NCBI RefSeq assembly: GCF_000350225.1
Contig: NW_005179072.1
Coordinates: forward strand, 96,781-160,780
Source of the DNA: Chondrus crispus
Lineage: Eukaryota; Rhodophyta; Florideophyceae; Gigartinales; Gigartinaceae
DNA: 64,000 bases
Reading direction: 5' to 3'
Part shown: in pieces, positions 40,251-51,890 of the stretch
How the letters are laid out: each line of letters begins with the position of its first letter
Numbering within the stretch: the first letter of the stretch is position 1
Notes under the pieces: generated by a model
Told to the model about the DNA's origin: nothing
Database searches by the model: none
The model's input: the letters and a program-made list of their open reading frames with translations, nothing else
Translations under genes and position numbers: made by a program

Positions 40251-43200
40251 ATGGACACCCCTGGCACCAGCGGCAATCCCCCAGGACCTCACAGCTACAC
40301 GCTCACGCAAACCCCGAAATGGAAGATATCAGAAGAGCTCCCCGCACTCACGGAAGACAACTTCCCCCTCTGGCATGCCACCCTTATAGACATACTGACC
40401 ATGCATGACCTCGAAGACCTCATTGACGACAACTTCACCCCCCCACCCGACCTGACAGCGTTTTACGGCAAGGCAATGGCCAGCTGTCGCCGAGTAATTG
40501 CCAAAAGTATCCCAGCCGACATCAACAACCAGATGCCAGCCGTGCTCTACACCGAACCCCCTTCACGCATTGTCGAATTCCTCAAGGACCTCCTGCAAGG
40601 CAACACAGCGGATAACCACGCTATACTGGAACAAGAAGCCAAACAACCCGTGCTACACGATGGCATGACAATCAAGGATTACGTCACAAAACACCGAGCC
40701 CTCCGTGCCCGCATGCAGAACGCAGCATACCCCCATATTTCCGAAGAAGCAACAAAAGTTCGCTTCATGGTGGAAGGACTCCGCCCTAACGCCTCATTCC
40801 GCGATCTCATTCGGGCGTTCAAGGCCACTGGAATCCCACCCAGAATTTCGGACTTCCAAAGACGTCTCCATGACGTCGAGGAGGAGAACGGAAGGATGGA
40901 CACACCATCGCCTCCACTTTACCCCACCCAGCCGCACACTCGCCATGGTGACAATCGGGGTCGGTATCGCGGTAGTCATCGACGCGGTAATACCCGTGGT
41001 AGGGGACGTGGCAGGTGGGGATACCAACGCAATGATAACAACCTTGCCCAACAGCTCCAAGATCTCGCAAACCTAAATCAATTAGTGTCAAACATACGCA
41101 CGCCGCCTGCACAAGGACGTGACTCCCCTTATCACCGGAGAACCGGTAGTCGCCCCGCCAAAGCGCAACGCGCATACACAGATCCCGGTCTCAGCCTAGA
41201 AACGGACACCCAAAATCCTATCGACCTCGCCACGCTTCAAGCTATAAACGCAGCAGGTGCCCAGGTCTCGGACGAAACCGAATCCGAGGAGGACGATCAT
41301 AACCTTACGTTCATACTTGACTCAGGAGCCCACCCCTCTCACGTCAATTTTTCGTTCCCTGCTATGCGCCAATTGACAAAACCACTAACAACAAGAACAG
41401 CCACCTCCTCATCAAACGGCGCCACTCACGCTGGCATATTACAGCAAGATGGTACAACGGCCAACAAGTACTCCAAGGCCCACCCCCCTCGTCACGAGCT
41501 GCCAGAACTATCCCAATCAAACGTCGTTCAAAGCAAAGATCAAAACTACCCACTCATCAGCAGCCAACACAAGATACATCCGCTGGTAAACGTACAAACA
41601 TTGGCGCTATTCCACGCGGCTTACCCAACAAATTGACCCAAAACATCTCCGCGGCTGGCCGCATGCCGCACTCTGACAACAAAAAAGGTCAGTCTCCGTC
41701 GGAACTCGCCAAGGCGTTTCACAAGTGGCATCTTTTATTCAACCACATCAGTCCCCGAACCCTACAGACGATGGCAAAAAACGAGCTTCTGCCACTCCCA
41801 GCAATTCTCAAGCGAACCCCCCACGGCTCACCTGCTCCGGCTGTGCCCACGGCAAAATGCGCCGGCAGCCGCACAAATCAGCCACGCACCGCTATTCCAT
41901 CGCTGTTTCCCTGTCCTCCGATGTTTGCGGACCCATCTCCCCCAAATCAACCCACGGCAACGCATATTTCATTACGTTTATAGACACAAAGTCCAAGTAT
42001 GCTATGCTACACTTCATGCCCAATAGAAAGAACATACTCCAATTCATAATCTCCACAGTACAGACCATCAAGAGACGTCACGGTCAGCCGCCGCATATTT
42101 TCACGACGGACAATGCCGGCGAGTACATGTCAAAAGCCGCACGTCAATATTACCACGCAGAGGGCATTACGCTCAAACCCAGTACGCCCTACGCTCCGCA
42201 AGAAAACGGGATTGCTGAACGCATCAACAATACTCTAATGACAGCAGCGCGCGCTGCCCTTTACCACAGCCGGTTATCCCCCGTTTACTGGGAAGATGCA
42301 GTACGCGACGTGTTGTTTAAGTACAACATAACAATGCACCACACATCCAAGCAACTACCGTTTACCGCTTGGAACGGGCATGCACCGGCAATTACCTCAT
42401 TGCACACATTCGGCCAACGAGGGTTCATTCCCATAATACGCAGTAAGACAAAGCTCCAAGCCCGCGCACACCCTGTCCGTTACATGTTCGGCATCGACGA
42501 ATCGCATCTCATGGTGCGGACCCTCGCAACTGGAGAATACAAGCGAGTCAGGACGATCGATTTCAAACCATACTCCCGCACCTTGGACCCCGTCGCCACA
42601 CAAACGACAGCCTACAAAACGCATATCGCACACCCGGATCCCACCCACGTAACAGAAACCACACCGGCACCACGATCGCACAAGCAGGCCATGAGATACC
42701 CCGACGCTCAGCTGTGGGAGCGGGCACACAATCTCGAGCTTGACAAATTGGATGAAGCAGGAGCCATCAAATGGCTACCCAGGTCCTCCATCCCCCCCAA
42801 AACCCGGCTGATCCCCCTCAGGATGACCTACCGCTATAAACGCGCAACAAATGGGGACATTCTCGAGCACAAAGCCAGGTGTTCAGTAAGAGGGGACCTG
42901 ATGCAACCGAATATCCACTATGACCCCTCCCAACGAGCCTCTTATATGGCAGACAAGGATACCATACGGCTTTTGTTTGCAATAAAGGCCGCAGGTAACC
43001 TCGCCTGTGACCACTTTGACCTCAAGTCAGCTTACGTTCACGAAGACTACAAATACAAAAAGCCTGTGTACGTGAAGCAGCACCCACGTTTCAATGGTCA
43101 CCTCAAACACAAGGGGCCAGGCGGGCGATTAACCAAAAACGTATACGGCACTCCCTCAGGGGGATAATTTTACCTCGAAGGTGCGCACACATTCCTGCGC

Positions 43201-44307
43201 AGCCACGGCTACCAACAAAGCGAGCAGGACTCATGTCTTTTTTTCAATATTCATTCACCCAAATCCTTCATATTCATAGCCCTAAGCTCGGACGACTTCC
43301 TAATAGTGGCCTCGCACACATCGCACATCGAAAAGCTGCATCAGGCGCTATCAAAAAAGTACAAAGTGAAACGGCTCGGTCCCCCAGCACAGTACCTAGG
43401 GTGGACAATCCAACACCAGAAAAATGGAGCAGTGAAAATCAGCCAACCGACGTACATCCATAACGTCCTCACTCACATGCGCATGACCACTGCCAACGGA
43501 AAAAGCACCCCTTACACCGATGGCATCAAACTGCATGGCCCCACAGATAAAGATACCCCAATACTCCATCTCAAGGCAAAGTACCAACAAATTATGGGAG
43601 AACTTAGATATATAGCAGACTGTACGAGGCCGGACATCGTTTTTCTTGTCAACAAGCTGGCAGCAGCCACGCATAGCCCGATCAAACGCCACTGGGTTCA
43701 CCTAAAACGACTAATGCGATACCTGGTCGCCACGAGAGACGACGGAATCTTGTACCAACCCTCGAAATCTCACACCGGCCTTTCATCTGTCCTTCAAGAA
43801 CCAACCACACCCACACGACCCCACCCTGTTCAATCTTATTCAGATGCCGATTTCGCTGGCGACGAGGCGGATCGCAAATCAACAACCGGCGCCATCCATC
43901 TATTCGCAAACGCCCCCGTCGCATGGACATCGACCAAACAATCCATGCAAGCCCTATCGACATGCGAAGCCGAGTACATGGCGGCATCCACGGCTGTGCA
44001 GACTACTCTCTGGCTGCGACGCATATTGCAGGAGTTATCCATCCTCCCTCCAGCCGCCACACCCTTACTTGTCGACAATCAAGCAGCAATCGCCATTGCA
44101 ACGAACACAGCGCCCACCAAAAAGCGGAAATTTATCAACTTGAGACACCATTTCTTGCGCGCACACATCGGCAACGGCGACATCAAAGTCCTGCACGTCC
44201 CGTCTGAACGCATGCTGGCAGACATGCTTACGAAGCCGCTGGGTGCACAAAAGTTCAGGGCCAACAAGCAAAGAATATCCATGACTCAAACATGGGCGGA
44301 TAATTGA
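40251..44307 (+). pseudogene. gag-pol of the copia element, frame-broken
   Basis: Gag starts at ATG 40251 (MDTPGTSGNPPGP); the frame is open upstream only from TTG. The Gag core includes MTIKDYVTKHRALRARMQNA; an Arg/Gly-rich RGNTRGRGRGRWGY stands where a zinc knuckle is usual. The protease site is FILDSGAHPSHV. The frame is lost near 41630, and a shift near 41800-41850 interrupts the pre-integrase zinc region (KWHLLFNH...CSGCAHGKM). Integrase follows with TFIDTKSKYAML, FTTDNAGEY and PQENGIAERIN. RT runs through CDHFDLKSAY to a TAA at 43165, then continues with SSDDFLIVA in place of the usual YVDD. RNase H (YSDADFAGDEADRKSTTGA) ends at 44307. At least three lesions. Confidence 0.9.
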
Positions 44308-44351
44308 CTCTGCCATGAGCCACTCCGACACCTGCATCCGAGCAGGAGGAG

Positions 44352-44530
44352 TGTTATTACGCAAAGCGTAACCAAAACAAAACGCTCGGACACAGAAAAC
44401 GCGTGTCCCAAGCCAGTATTATTATTACGCAACGTGTACACGTACACACGAAGACTTCAGCGCCCATTTTAAGTATCTGAATAAACCACGCCGACGGCCA
44501 AAAGGGATCGTCGTCGATTACGCAATCACA
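44352..44530 (+). repeat. 3' LTR of the copia element, full length
   Basis: Preceded by the purine tract AGCAGGAGGAG, begins TGTTATTACGCAAAGCG and ends GCAATCACA; followed by TTCCG. Confidence 0.85.
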
Positions 44531-44626
44531 TTCCGCAGTTAGCGGAAGAATAAAAGAAGGCCGCGCGCAAGCAGCAGTCTTTCGTTAGAAGGCATCGTAT
44601 AAAATTTATAATATAAATTTATTTAT

Positions 44627-45613
44627 GGGCCATTTGCGGATCTTGGGGTGACAGGTGCGGCTTTTGATGCCCCTGGGGAGGTGAAGTTCTAGCCCTGGGG
44701 GTGTTTTGGGGGCGACTACCCCAATTGAGGTGGCATTGAAGGGTGACGTTCCTCATTCATCCAATTCCGAGGGTGACGTCGCCCTAAGAAAACGACATGT
44801 TGAAACATGCTGATCTTTGTCTGTGTCTATAGGGCGACATTGGATCGTTTTCTGAGATTGATGTGATTTCAGTTGGAAATATAGGGTGACTTCATATGCG
44901 AAACACCGGCAACTTTTACCCACTCTATCTACATACAATGACATACAGTATTTTCCATACCACGGAAGCATGTTGATGGGCGCCGGGCTCTTTGGTGCGG
45001 GTTCCGGGTCACTTGGAGACGCGGCCGCGGTGCACCATGCTAGAGGCAGGGTGAGCAAGGCGATGAAGAAGGCGCGTGAGGGCATTGCGGCGAGATGTGC
45101 GGGGGGGGAGCTGGGGAACGTAGACGCCGAAAAATGGCGGGTTCACAAGGCAGAACGTACGCCGCGTGACCGCGCGTCACCGTATGCCAGCTACTGTGGT
45201 GGGCACTGGGCGGCCTCTATAGCCACACTATATTGTTTCAGTTTTGAGAGCGCTATATCCAGCGCGAAACCGTGCGTTGGCGTGCTTTTATAAGGGTGAC
45301 ATTAAAACAATCATGCGTTTCTAGGGCGACTTTTCTAACATTTAGGTCTCTGCCGAAATGCCACTATGGTATACATTTTTATGGGGTGACATCCCCGAAT
45401 ATGAGTTTGTCGGAGGTGACTTTACGATCGTTTTTCTGTCACCCTAGAAAACGTGCATTGTCACCCCATCAAAAGGACACCATGGACCAAAATCACCCTA
45501 CTAGCAAAGCACTTTTTAGTAGTGTCGCCCTATAAAAACCCCCACCGCATTGAAATCGCCCCACGTAGATTTCACTTTGGCCGGGTGTCGCCCCAAAATC
45601 TACACTTTGACCC
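44627..45613. mobile_element. Mutator-like non-autonomous element, copy 2
   Basis: Same 987-bp sequence as 10954-11940 with one difference I can see (G for C near 45201). Its own 9-bp duplication TTTATTTAT lies at 44618-44626 and 45614-45622. Different targets and near-identity show independent recent transposition. Confidence 0.88.
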
Positions 45614-45658
45614 TTTATTTATACTATAAATGCAGTAGCGGTCGCTATTCGCGGCACC

Positions 45659-45995
45659 GTATTGCAAATATTACAGGATATTTGCAATACAGGGGGGGGG
45701 GTCGCTCAATAGTGCCTACTTTAGTAGTGCTTCCCTCTATATAGTGCTATGGCTCACCCTCTGGCACAGGTTATCATAAGCTCACACGTGTATCATCCGG
45801 CATGGTTCAGTACTCAAAGGATGAAGTTATTTAGTTGTGTTATACAGGCTTTGTTGTGTTTGTGTTAGCAGTGTGCTTTGTCCCCAAATATATGTATTTG
45901 AGCCTCCTTTATATAGTGCCATCCCCCCAATAGTGCCATAGCTAGAGGTATGTCACGCTATAGCACTATATCGTAGGAGGCACTGTACTGTACGG
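45659..45995. mobile_element. Possible small Tigger-type MITE
   Basis: Left end TA-CAGGGGGGGGGGTCGCTCAA at 45690 with GTGCCTACTTTAGTAGTGC-type repeats, then further AGTGCCAT and GCACTATAT repeats to about 45990. The right end is not clean. A 13-bp inverted repeat (GTATTGCAAATAT, 45659-45690) overlaps the left end. Confidence 0.45.
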
Positions 45996-46583
45996 GGTAA
46001 ATATGAATATTAAAAAAATCACCCACGTGTTCAACTGAATCGGTGCTTTATTGCAACGTCCAACTGGAGCAGAGGAGAGTTGAAAAGTCTGGGGAAAAGT
46101 CGCAACAGGGAGTCGGCCCAGTATCTTGCAGCACACAGAGGGCTGTCCCAGTGTCACTGTCACCCGCACCGCCTTGTTGAATTCTAGTTCAGTGCTCTCC
46201 AGGTACATGTCTTTCCATACCTTTTCGGAAGTGCACATTGCTTTCAATGGCATCAAAGGGGGCCGAAAGATTACCTCTGCCGACAAGTAACGCGCGCTTG
46301 GCGCGGCAAGTCCTGCGTTTCTGATTTCAGAGAACCTAAAGTTGTTCTGTACACACGAGAATCGCCTTCAACATCTGCACCACTCTCCTTGCAGAACACG
46401 ACCCCTTTTATATATTTCGTCTTCCTCAGCCGTACTTTGGTCTCGTGAAAATCATTTTTGTCAAGACTTTGGGTACCCGCTGATCAGTTTCTGCCTTCTG
46501 TCGATTGCACATCAACCAGAGCCCAGGTGTCCGGCTCGTGGTGAAGATAAGCTTTCTCTTCAATTAGTTCTCGAAATCTGAGC
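45996..46583. promoter_or_regulatory. Upstream region of the EF-hand kinase gene
   Basis: About 590 bp without a credible gene; the kinase promoter is expected here. A TTTTATATATT stretch near 46405 could act as an AT-rich core element. Confidence 0.35.
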
Positions 46584-49511
46584 ATGGGAAGCAACGTTGC
46601 TCGTCCTGTTGTACAGGATGGTCGGGGACTTGGTGTAGACGAATTGAGCGCAAGGGAACTTGGGCTTGAGAACAACCTGAAATTGGCAGAGGTCAACACC
46701 CTCATCGATTATTATAAGCAAAACGACCCAGGGAACACCGGCCTCACCCCAGAAGAATTCAAAAAGGCAGCCGGCGAATACATCGCCGATGGTTTGACTA
46801 TTGATCCGACTGTTATATTCAACATCTTCAATTCAGGTCAAGGAGATGTCGCAGGCAGAGTAACCCTTCGCGAATTCATCCTGGGATACGCTATTCTGTG
46901 TCGCGGCTGTACCGAGGGACGTCTCAAGTACTTGTTTGCGATTTATGGTAGCGTCGAAGGCGATGGATATCTAACTCGTGACCAACTCATTAGCTCCTTG
47001 AAGCTAATGCAGAGAATAGTCACTGAGGTCACGGATCATGAAGGCATCCCAGATGAAGAGGAAAATGATAAACAAATACGGAAGGTTGCTGGCGAACTAA
47101 TTGCAGCATCTTCTGACACGGACAACATGGGTATTTCATATGACGACTTCATTGAGAAAGTGAAGGAGGCCGAGGTCGTTACGCTTTGGTTAGAAAATCT
47201 AGGTTCCGTCGCTGGTCAACATATGAAATATATAGAAAAGAAAGAGCTCGATGTTGTGGAGTTGCGCATGGAGCGTCAAGGAATGCTCTCTGTTGATTCC
47301 CAGACTCCAGTATCTAATTCTCCGAGCATGGAATGGTCTAAACCAACATTAGTCGAGGAATCGAGGGCATCTGACCCGTCGTCGGCAGAGAGAAAGATTC
47401 AAATTCCGCTTCCCAAGAAGCATAAGCTAGTGCGACGGGATGTTAAGTCCGGGCGCGATTCTCGAGGTAGCCTGAATCGATCCCAGGCTACCGAAGAAGA
47501 AGACTGGGGAAACGTTGAAATGTATGCGGCGAAGCCTTTCGTTATCAACTACGACCAAGTTCAATTCGGGAAGGTACTGGGGCGAGGAGCATGCGCAACT
47601 GTGTACGAGGGCGTGTGGTTGCACATCCCGGTCGCTGTCAAAGTGTTCAACGACGGTCACGGAGAGGCTGCTGGCATCGAAACACTTGCGACCTCTGACG
47701 AGGAGGTACGAAAAGATGTTGTGGGTGACTATGTTGAAGAGTTTTGGCTGCTGCTGCAAATTCGTCATCCAAACTGTTTGCTATACATGGGAATATGTTT
47801 CGAACCCTATGTTTGTATTGTGACGGAACTATACACGGGAGGATCAGTGGCTAACTTTCTACATGGACCGAATCCGCGAAAGTTCACCCCAGCAAAAGCA
47901 CTGGACATGCTGGCGGGTGTGGCGAGGGGCATGTTCTACCTTCATGCATCATCCCCGCCGATTCTCCATCGCGACTTGAAAGCAAGCAACATTCTTATCA
48001 ATCGAGCATTAACGCATTGTGTCATTTGTGATTTTGGTTTGAGCAGTCAATTTGTTAACGAAGCCTCAGGCCTGAACTTGTCGAAGGCTGGTGGAGGAGG
48101 CAAAGCGATGGGAGTGGGAACCCCGTACACCATGGCACCAGAAGTCATGGAAGGGAAATCTCATACGCCAGCTGCTGATGTCTACTCATTTGGGGTAGTC
48201 ATGTACGAAATGTACACGGGGCGTTTTCCGTTTCCAAAGATGAAACCGATTCAATTAATGTTCAGCGTAGCAGAGGGGCGCCGTCCCATTTTTTATGAGG
48301 AGGACAACGTACCTCAAACCATGCAGGTCTTGATTCAAAGGTGCTGGAGTCAAAAGCCCGAAGCAAGACCAAATTTTGAAGAGATTTTGCGAGTTCTGTC
48401 CTCAGCAGAACTAGAAGATGAGGTTGCGAGAATACAGAACGCCGCACTCGATTCAGGCGAAGAGACTGATGACGATCAACAAGAGTTCGTGAGCATTGAC
48501 CTGTCCAAGCGCCTCCTTGAGGCTGTGTATCGTGGTCATCAAGACAAGGCTGCACGATTCATTGACGAAGGGGCTATGGTAAATTATGCTGATTACGACA
48601 AGCGCACAGCGCTTCATGTAGGTAAGTCTTTTGCATTCTACTACTTCTCCTTTTGAAAGGCGCAACTTTGCTGTCCCTTGATACACAGAGGTATCTTTCC
48701 GACCACTGACGAAGTCATACTTGTTTTGTGTACGCGTGGCTGATGACAATTTTGACACATAGCTGCGGCGGAGGGCCACACAAATTGTGTGAGACTGCTC
48801 CTTTCCTCAGGGGCGATGCTATCACACGATCGGTGGGGCAATTCTCCATTGAGTGATGCTATTAACTATGCAAATCGAACGGGTGACAGCGAGCCCGCAC
48901 GGATTCTGAGGGCGGTCGAAGGGCGAAGCCACCTTGTGAAGAGAGCGGATGTTGGCGATAATGTGGAAAAGGTTTTGAACAAGGACCAGGCAGAAAATCT
49001 AAGGAATCAGACTGCTATTAATGCAGCGGCAGAGGGTGATGTAGTAACGTTGAAGCGTCTACTGGACTCAGGACTGGACGTGAACTGTACAGATTATGAC
49101 AGGAGGACACCGCTAGCAGTACGTTTGTTGTTCTGCGAGGAATGAGATGGCCGTTATGCGAAGCGATAGAGCAGACCCTGACTGTACGAGTGGTTTTTCT
49201 TTTTATGTGCTTTACTTTGACAGGTTGCAGCTTCAGAGGGAAGGTTTGACATTGTAGAGCTGTTGATTCGGCATAGGGCAGGTGTAGGGCATCGAGACCG
49301 ATGGGGATCGACTGCATACCATGAAGCGGAGCGTGGAGGTTTCCACGATATCATCCGGCTCCTGCGACAAGCGGAGGCGGAGACGGCTTCAAGCCCCCGC
49401 CGAATACGTGCGATAAGGAGCTCACCGGCAATAGCGACAAGATCTGGAAACATTGCGAACAGCGGCTCTTCAGCATTGAGCGTAACGGGTCGTGTAAATA
49501 CCAAGCCTTAA
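46584..49511 (+). CDS. Putatively myristoylated EF-hand, TKL-type kinase and ankyrin protein
   Basis: Exons 46584-48621, 48763-49118 and 49224-49511 give 893 residues. The introns (141 and 105 nt) start GTAAGT and GTACGT and join the ankyrin frame exactly (TALHV-AAAEGHTNCV; TPLA-VAASEGRFDIV). The N-terminus MGSNVARP fits the myristoylation rule (Gly2, small residue at 6). Residues ~25-210 hold three degenerate EF-hand-like segments (NDPGNTGLTPEEF, GSVEGDGYLTRDQL, SDTDNMGISYDDF). The kinase domain has GRGACATVYEG, Lys353, HRDLKASN (His462), DFG (Asp483) and MAPEVMEG, and looks Raf/MLK-like (TKL). The C-terminus has about four ankyrin repeats. Role is inferred: a membrane-tethered, perhaps Ca2+-influenced kinase. 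Confidence 0.88.
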
Positions 49512-50215
49512 CTTTCAAAGTGAATAGAGTGAGGAAGACGAATAAAACAAAGTGCAATCCTTAGGAAGCAAAGAATGGGATTCGAGGTGTCAGATTTGTC
49601 TTTTAGAGTGTGCAAGTTCGGCAATTTGGATGCGTGTGGCGGTGTCAGAGTTGTTTGAGCGGTGCTCTGGAATTCTAATCAGGAATGTTCATATGTCCCT
49701 ATCGTTCCAAATTGGCTCTTCATAACCGCGACTCATTGCATGAAAGGGGAAGTCGTTCGAGCTTACCGGTTTCGTGCAATCGGGGAATTGAAGAGGGCTG
49801 GAAGCGGTTTGTTCGCTCTCCTTGTTCTCGTTGAAACAGATCGAAAGGAATGCAGCTACATTTGGAGGTTGGCTCAATGCATCGCGACGGGGCGGAGGGC
49901 CGGTAGGTGAGGGGTCCTATTCTTTAAATACCGCTGATACCGCGATTCCTTACCCATCTGTAATTAAGCTGTAATTGTTGTAACTTTCCTCACTGCTGTG
50001 GCCAATAAAAACAAACCAGCAAGGCGATATCTGAGTGTGTCTCGTTGAGCGTGCCTCTCGCAGAAAACGTCTTCTCTTTGTGCAGGAGACGCGTTTTTTT
50101 CCACAACACTCGCCGACATCCTATGCCCCCCCCCCTTCCTTCCCCTACCAAAGTGCTCACCTGCAATCCACCCTCTCCGCACTCCTCCTCTTCATGCGCT
50201 ACTTACTCTTCCTCC
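49512..50215. other. Intergenic with promoter of the hydrolase gene
   Basis: About 700 bp. I see the 3' end of the kinase gene and no further gene; small ORFs such as 49662-49910 lack domains. Confidence 0.4.
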
Positions 50216-51415
50216 ATGAAAGTCTCCCTTATTCTCTTCCTCCTTATTCTTTCCCACGCTCAAGCAACTCCTGCATCCCCCTTATCCCGCGTCCGCGCCC
50301 TCCAAGCCGACCTCGCTCAAGCCCGGCGCCACCTCACCTGTCGTTCCGCCCTCATCGCCCTGCACTCCGCTCGCCGCTGCCGCTACGCAGGCTTATCCCC
50401 CGTAGAGTACCTCCGCCTGCGCCGCGTCTGCAAGACCCGCTCCGAATCTCGCACGTCCCTTACCGCGTGCAAAGCCATACGTTGCACTGCGTGCCTTTCG
50501 GAGCGACGCCTCCTCCAACGCGCGCTTGAAGCCTGTCGCCGTATAGGCTGGGACTCATCTGGCGTCCGCAGAAAGTGTCCAAGCGTCGCCTACGCCAAGA
50601 AGGAGCTCCGCCTCGCAAGGGCCCGTGGGTGTCCGCCCGCGCCCACGAGAGGCGTGCAGAGAATTGAGAGCGAGCTGGAGACGGCGGTCCGCCGCGCCGC
50701 CAACCGTCTTGGCCTGCGCCCGCCGGCGTACCCGCTCAGAGTTGTCGAGTCCAAGAGGGACGTGCCCGACACAGTCGTCGTCTTGCTTCATGGCGCGGGC
50801 CTCACGAACACGGGCTTGGTTCCGTCCGCGCAGAGCGTGGTTGACGAGGCGCGCGGTGCCGTCTTCAGGTTTGTGCTTCCGCAGGCGCCCACGGAGTTTT
50901 TGACGAGTGCTAACTTGTCCTTACCGATTTGGTATGATGCGACTGGAGATCTGGCAGACGGGCCATGGGAGCGGGGACAAATTCTGCGCGCGGCGAGGAA
51001 CGTCCACGATTTGATTCGACTGCAGACAGAAGTATTCGGAATTGGAAAGGAGCGTGTTTTCGTGGCGGGGTTTTCGCAGGGGGGTTCCGTTGCAGCGACG
51101 GTGTACCTGCGGTACAGGGTTGCCGCGGCGATATTAGTGTCGTCGTTTCTGCCGATGAGGGATTCGTATCCTGCGGAGATGACCGATGCGTCTGCTGCGG
51201 CACCCGTGGTAATGTTTCAGGGCACAGCGGACGAGATGCTTCCGGTTGAGATTGCGAGGAAGACGAGGGATACGCTGAGGCGACTGGGGAGGGATGTGAG
51301 ATATGTGGAGTATCCGGGGGAAAAACATGCACTAGCTGGCGTTGTAGAGGATGTGACGATGCGCTTTTTCGAGTTAGCTTCAGAGGTTTTGGGGACCGAT
51401 ATCAGTTGTGTTTAG
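50216..51415 (+). CDS. Secreted alpha/beta hydrolase, acyl-protein-thioesterase/carboxylesterase type
   Basis: The 399-residue product starts with a signal peptide (MKVSLILFLLILSHAQA). An in-frame ATG at 50123 would add 31 residues, and the frame is open to 50045 only from TTG. A basic Cys-containing region (residues ~20-160; RRCRYAGLSPVEYLRLRRVC) precedes the hydrolase domain. That domain has VVLLHGAGLTN (oxyanion region), the nucleophile GFSQGG with Ser287, Asp339 in GTADEMLP and His371 in GEKHAL. This layout is that of the phospholipase/carboxylesterase (APT1/LYPLA) family, normally cytosolic, so secretion and the N-terminal extension are unusual. Substrate unknown. Confidence 0.85.
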   Translation: MKVSLILFLLILSHAQATPASPLSRVRALQADLAQARRHLTCRSALIALHSARRCRYAGLSPVEYLRLRRVCKTRSESRTSLTACKAIRCTACLSERRLLQRALEACRRIGWDSSGVRRKCPSVAYAKKELRLARARGCPPAPTRGVQRIESELETAVRRAANRLGLRPPAYPLRVVESKRDVPDTVVVLLHGAGLTNTGLVPSAQSVVDEARGAVFRFVLPQAPTEFLTSANLSLPIWYDATGDLADGPWERGQILRAARNVHDLIRLQTEVFGIGKERVFVAGFSQGGSVAATVYLRYRVAAAILVSSFLPMRDSYPAEMTDASAAAPVVMFQGTADEMLPVEIARKTRDTLRRLGRDVRYVEYPGEKHALAGVVEDVTMRFFELASEVLGTDISCV

Positions 51416-51890
51416 CTGTAGAGACTTTGTTGGACTGTATGGGTGGTGGGAAGTACATCTGCGCTAAATGGTAATGGACACGTTCTCTCGAAGCCGCTTG
51501 TTCCAAGAGTCGTCATTGTGAAGGGTCAGGATTCATTCATTTCTATTTGCACAGGGGTGTTTGCGCTATATTCAATTGGAGAGAAGCTTGGTGAAGCATG
51601 AGCTTCATAAACAATGAGCAGATTCTATCTCCGGAAGGGATACGTTTGCTCCAGACGCAGACTGCGACCGTCTTGAATACTATGAATTGATAATTTGATA
51701 GTACAAAATTGAGCGTTGAGCGCTTATTTTGAAACTTAACTGAAGCACATGAGAGCAATTGTTGTTGCGTCATTCCTTGGCCAGAGCTGATCGTTCCAAT
51801 CAGAGTAGTTGCAGGACATGGCAGCAAAGGCCAAGGATCCAGAGCTATGGGACAATTCTTTTATGCTGTATATCAGACATTCCGCCGCGA
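51416..51890. other. Convergent 3' intergenic region
   Basis: 475 bp between the stop codons of the hydrolase and the DUF1295 gene; nothing else seen. Confidence 0.4.

Larger units (their letters stand above)
39821..44530 (+). mobile_element. Ty1/copia LTR retrotransposon, mutated
   Basis: The 5' LTR is 39821-39931 (111 bp) and the 3' LTR is 44352-44530 (179 bp). TTCCG target duplications lie at 39816-39820 and 44531-44535. Domain order Gag, protease, integrase, RT, RNase H is diagnostic of copia. The 110 shared LTR bases look identical, suggesting recent insertion, yet the coding region has frameshifts and stops. Confidence 0.92.

Noticed and set aside
45966..46286. 106-codon minus-strand ORF before the kinase gene
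   Set aside because: No domain and overlaps transposon-like repeats.
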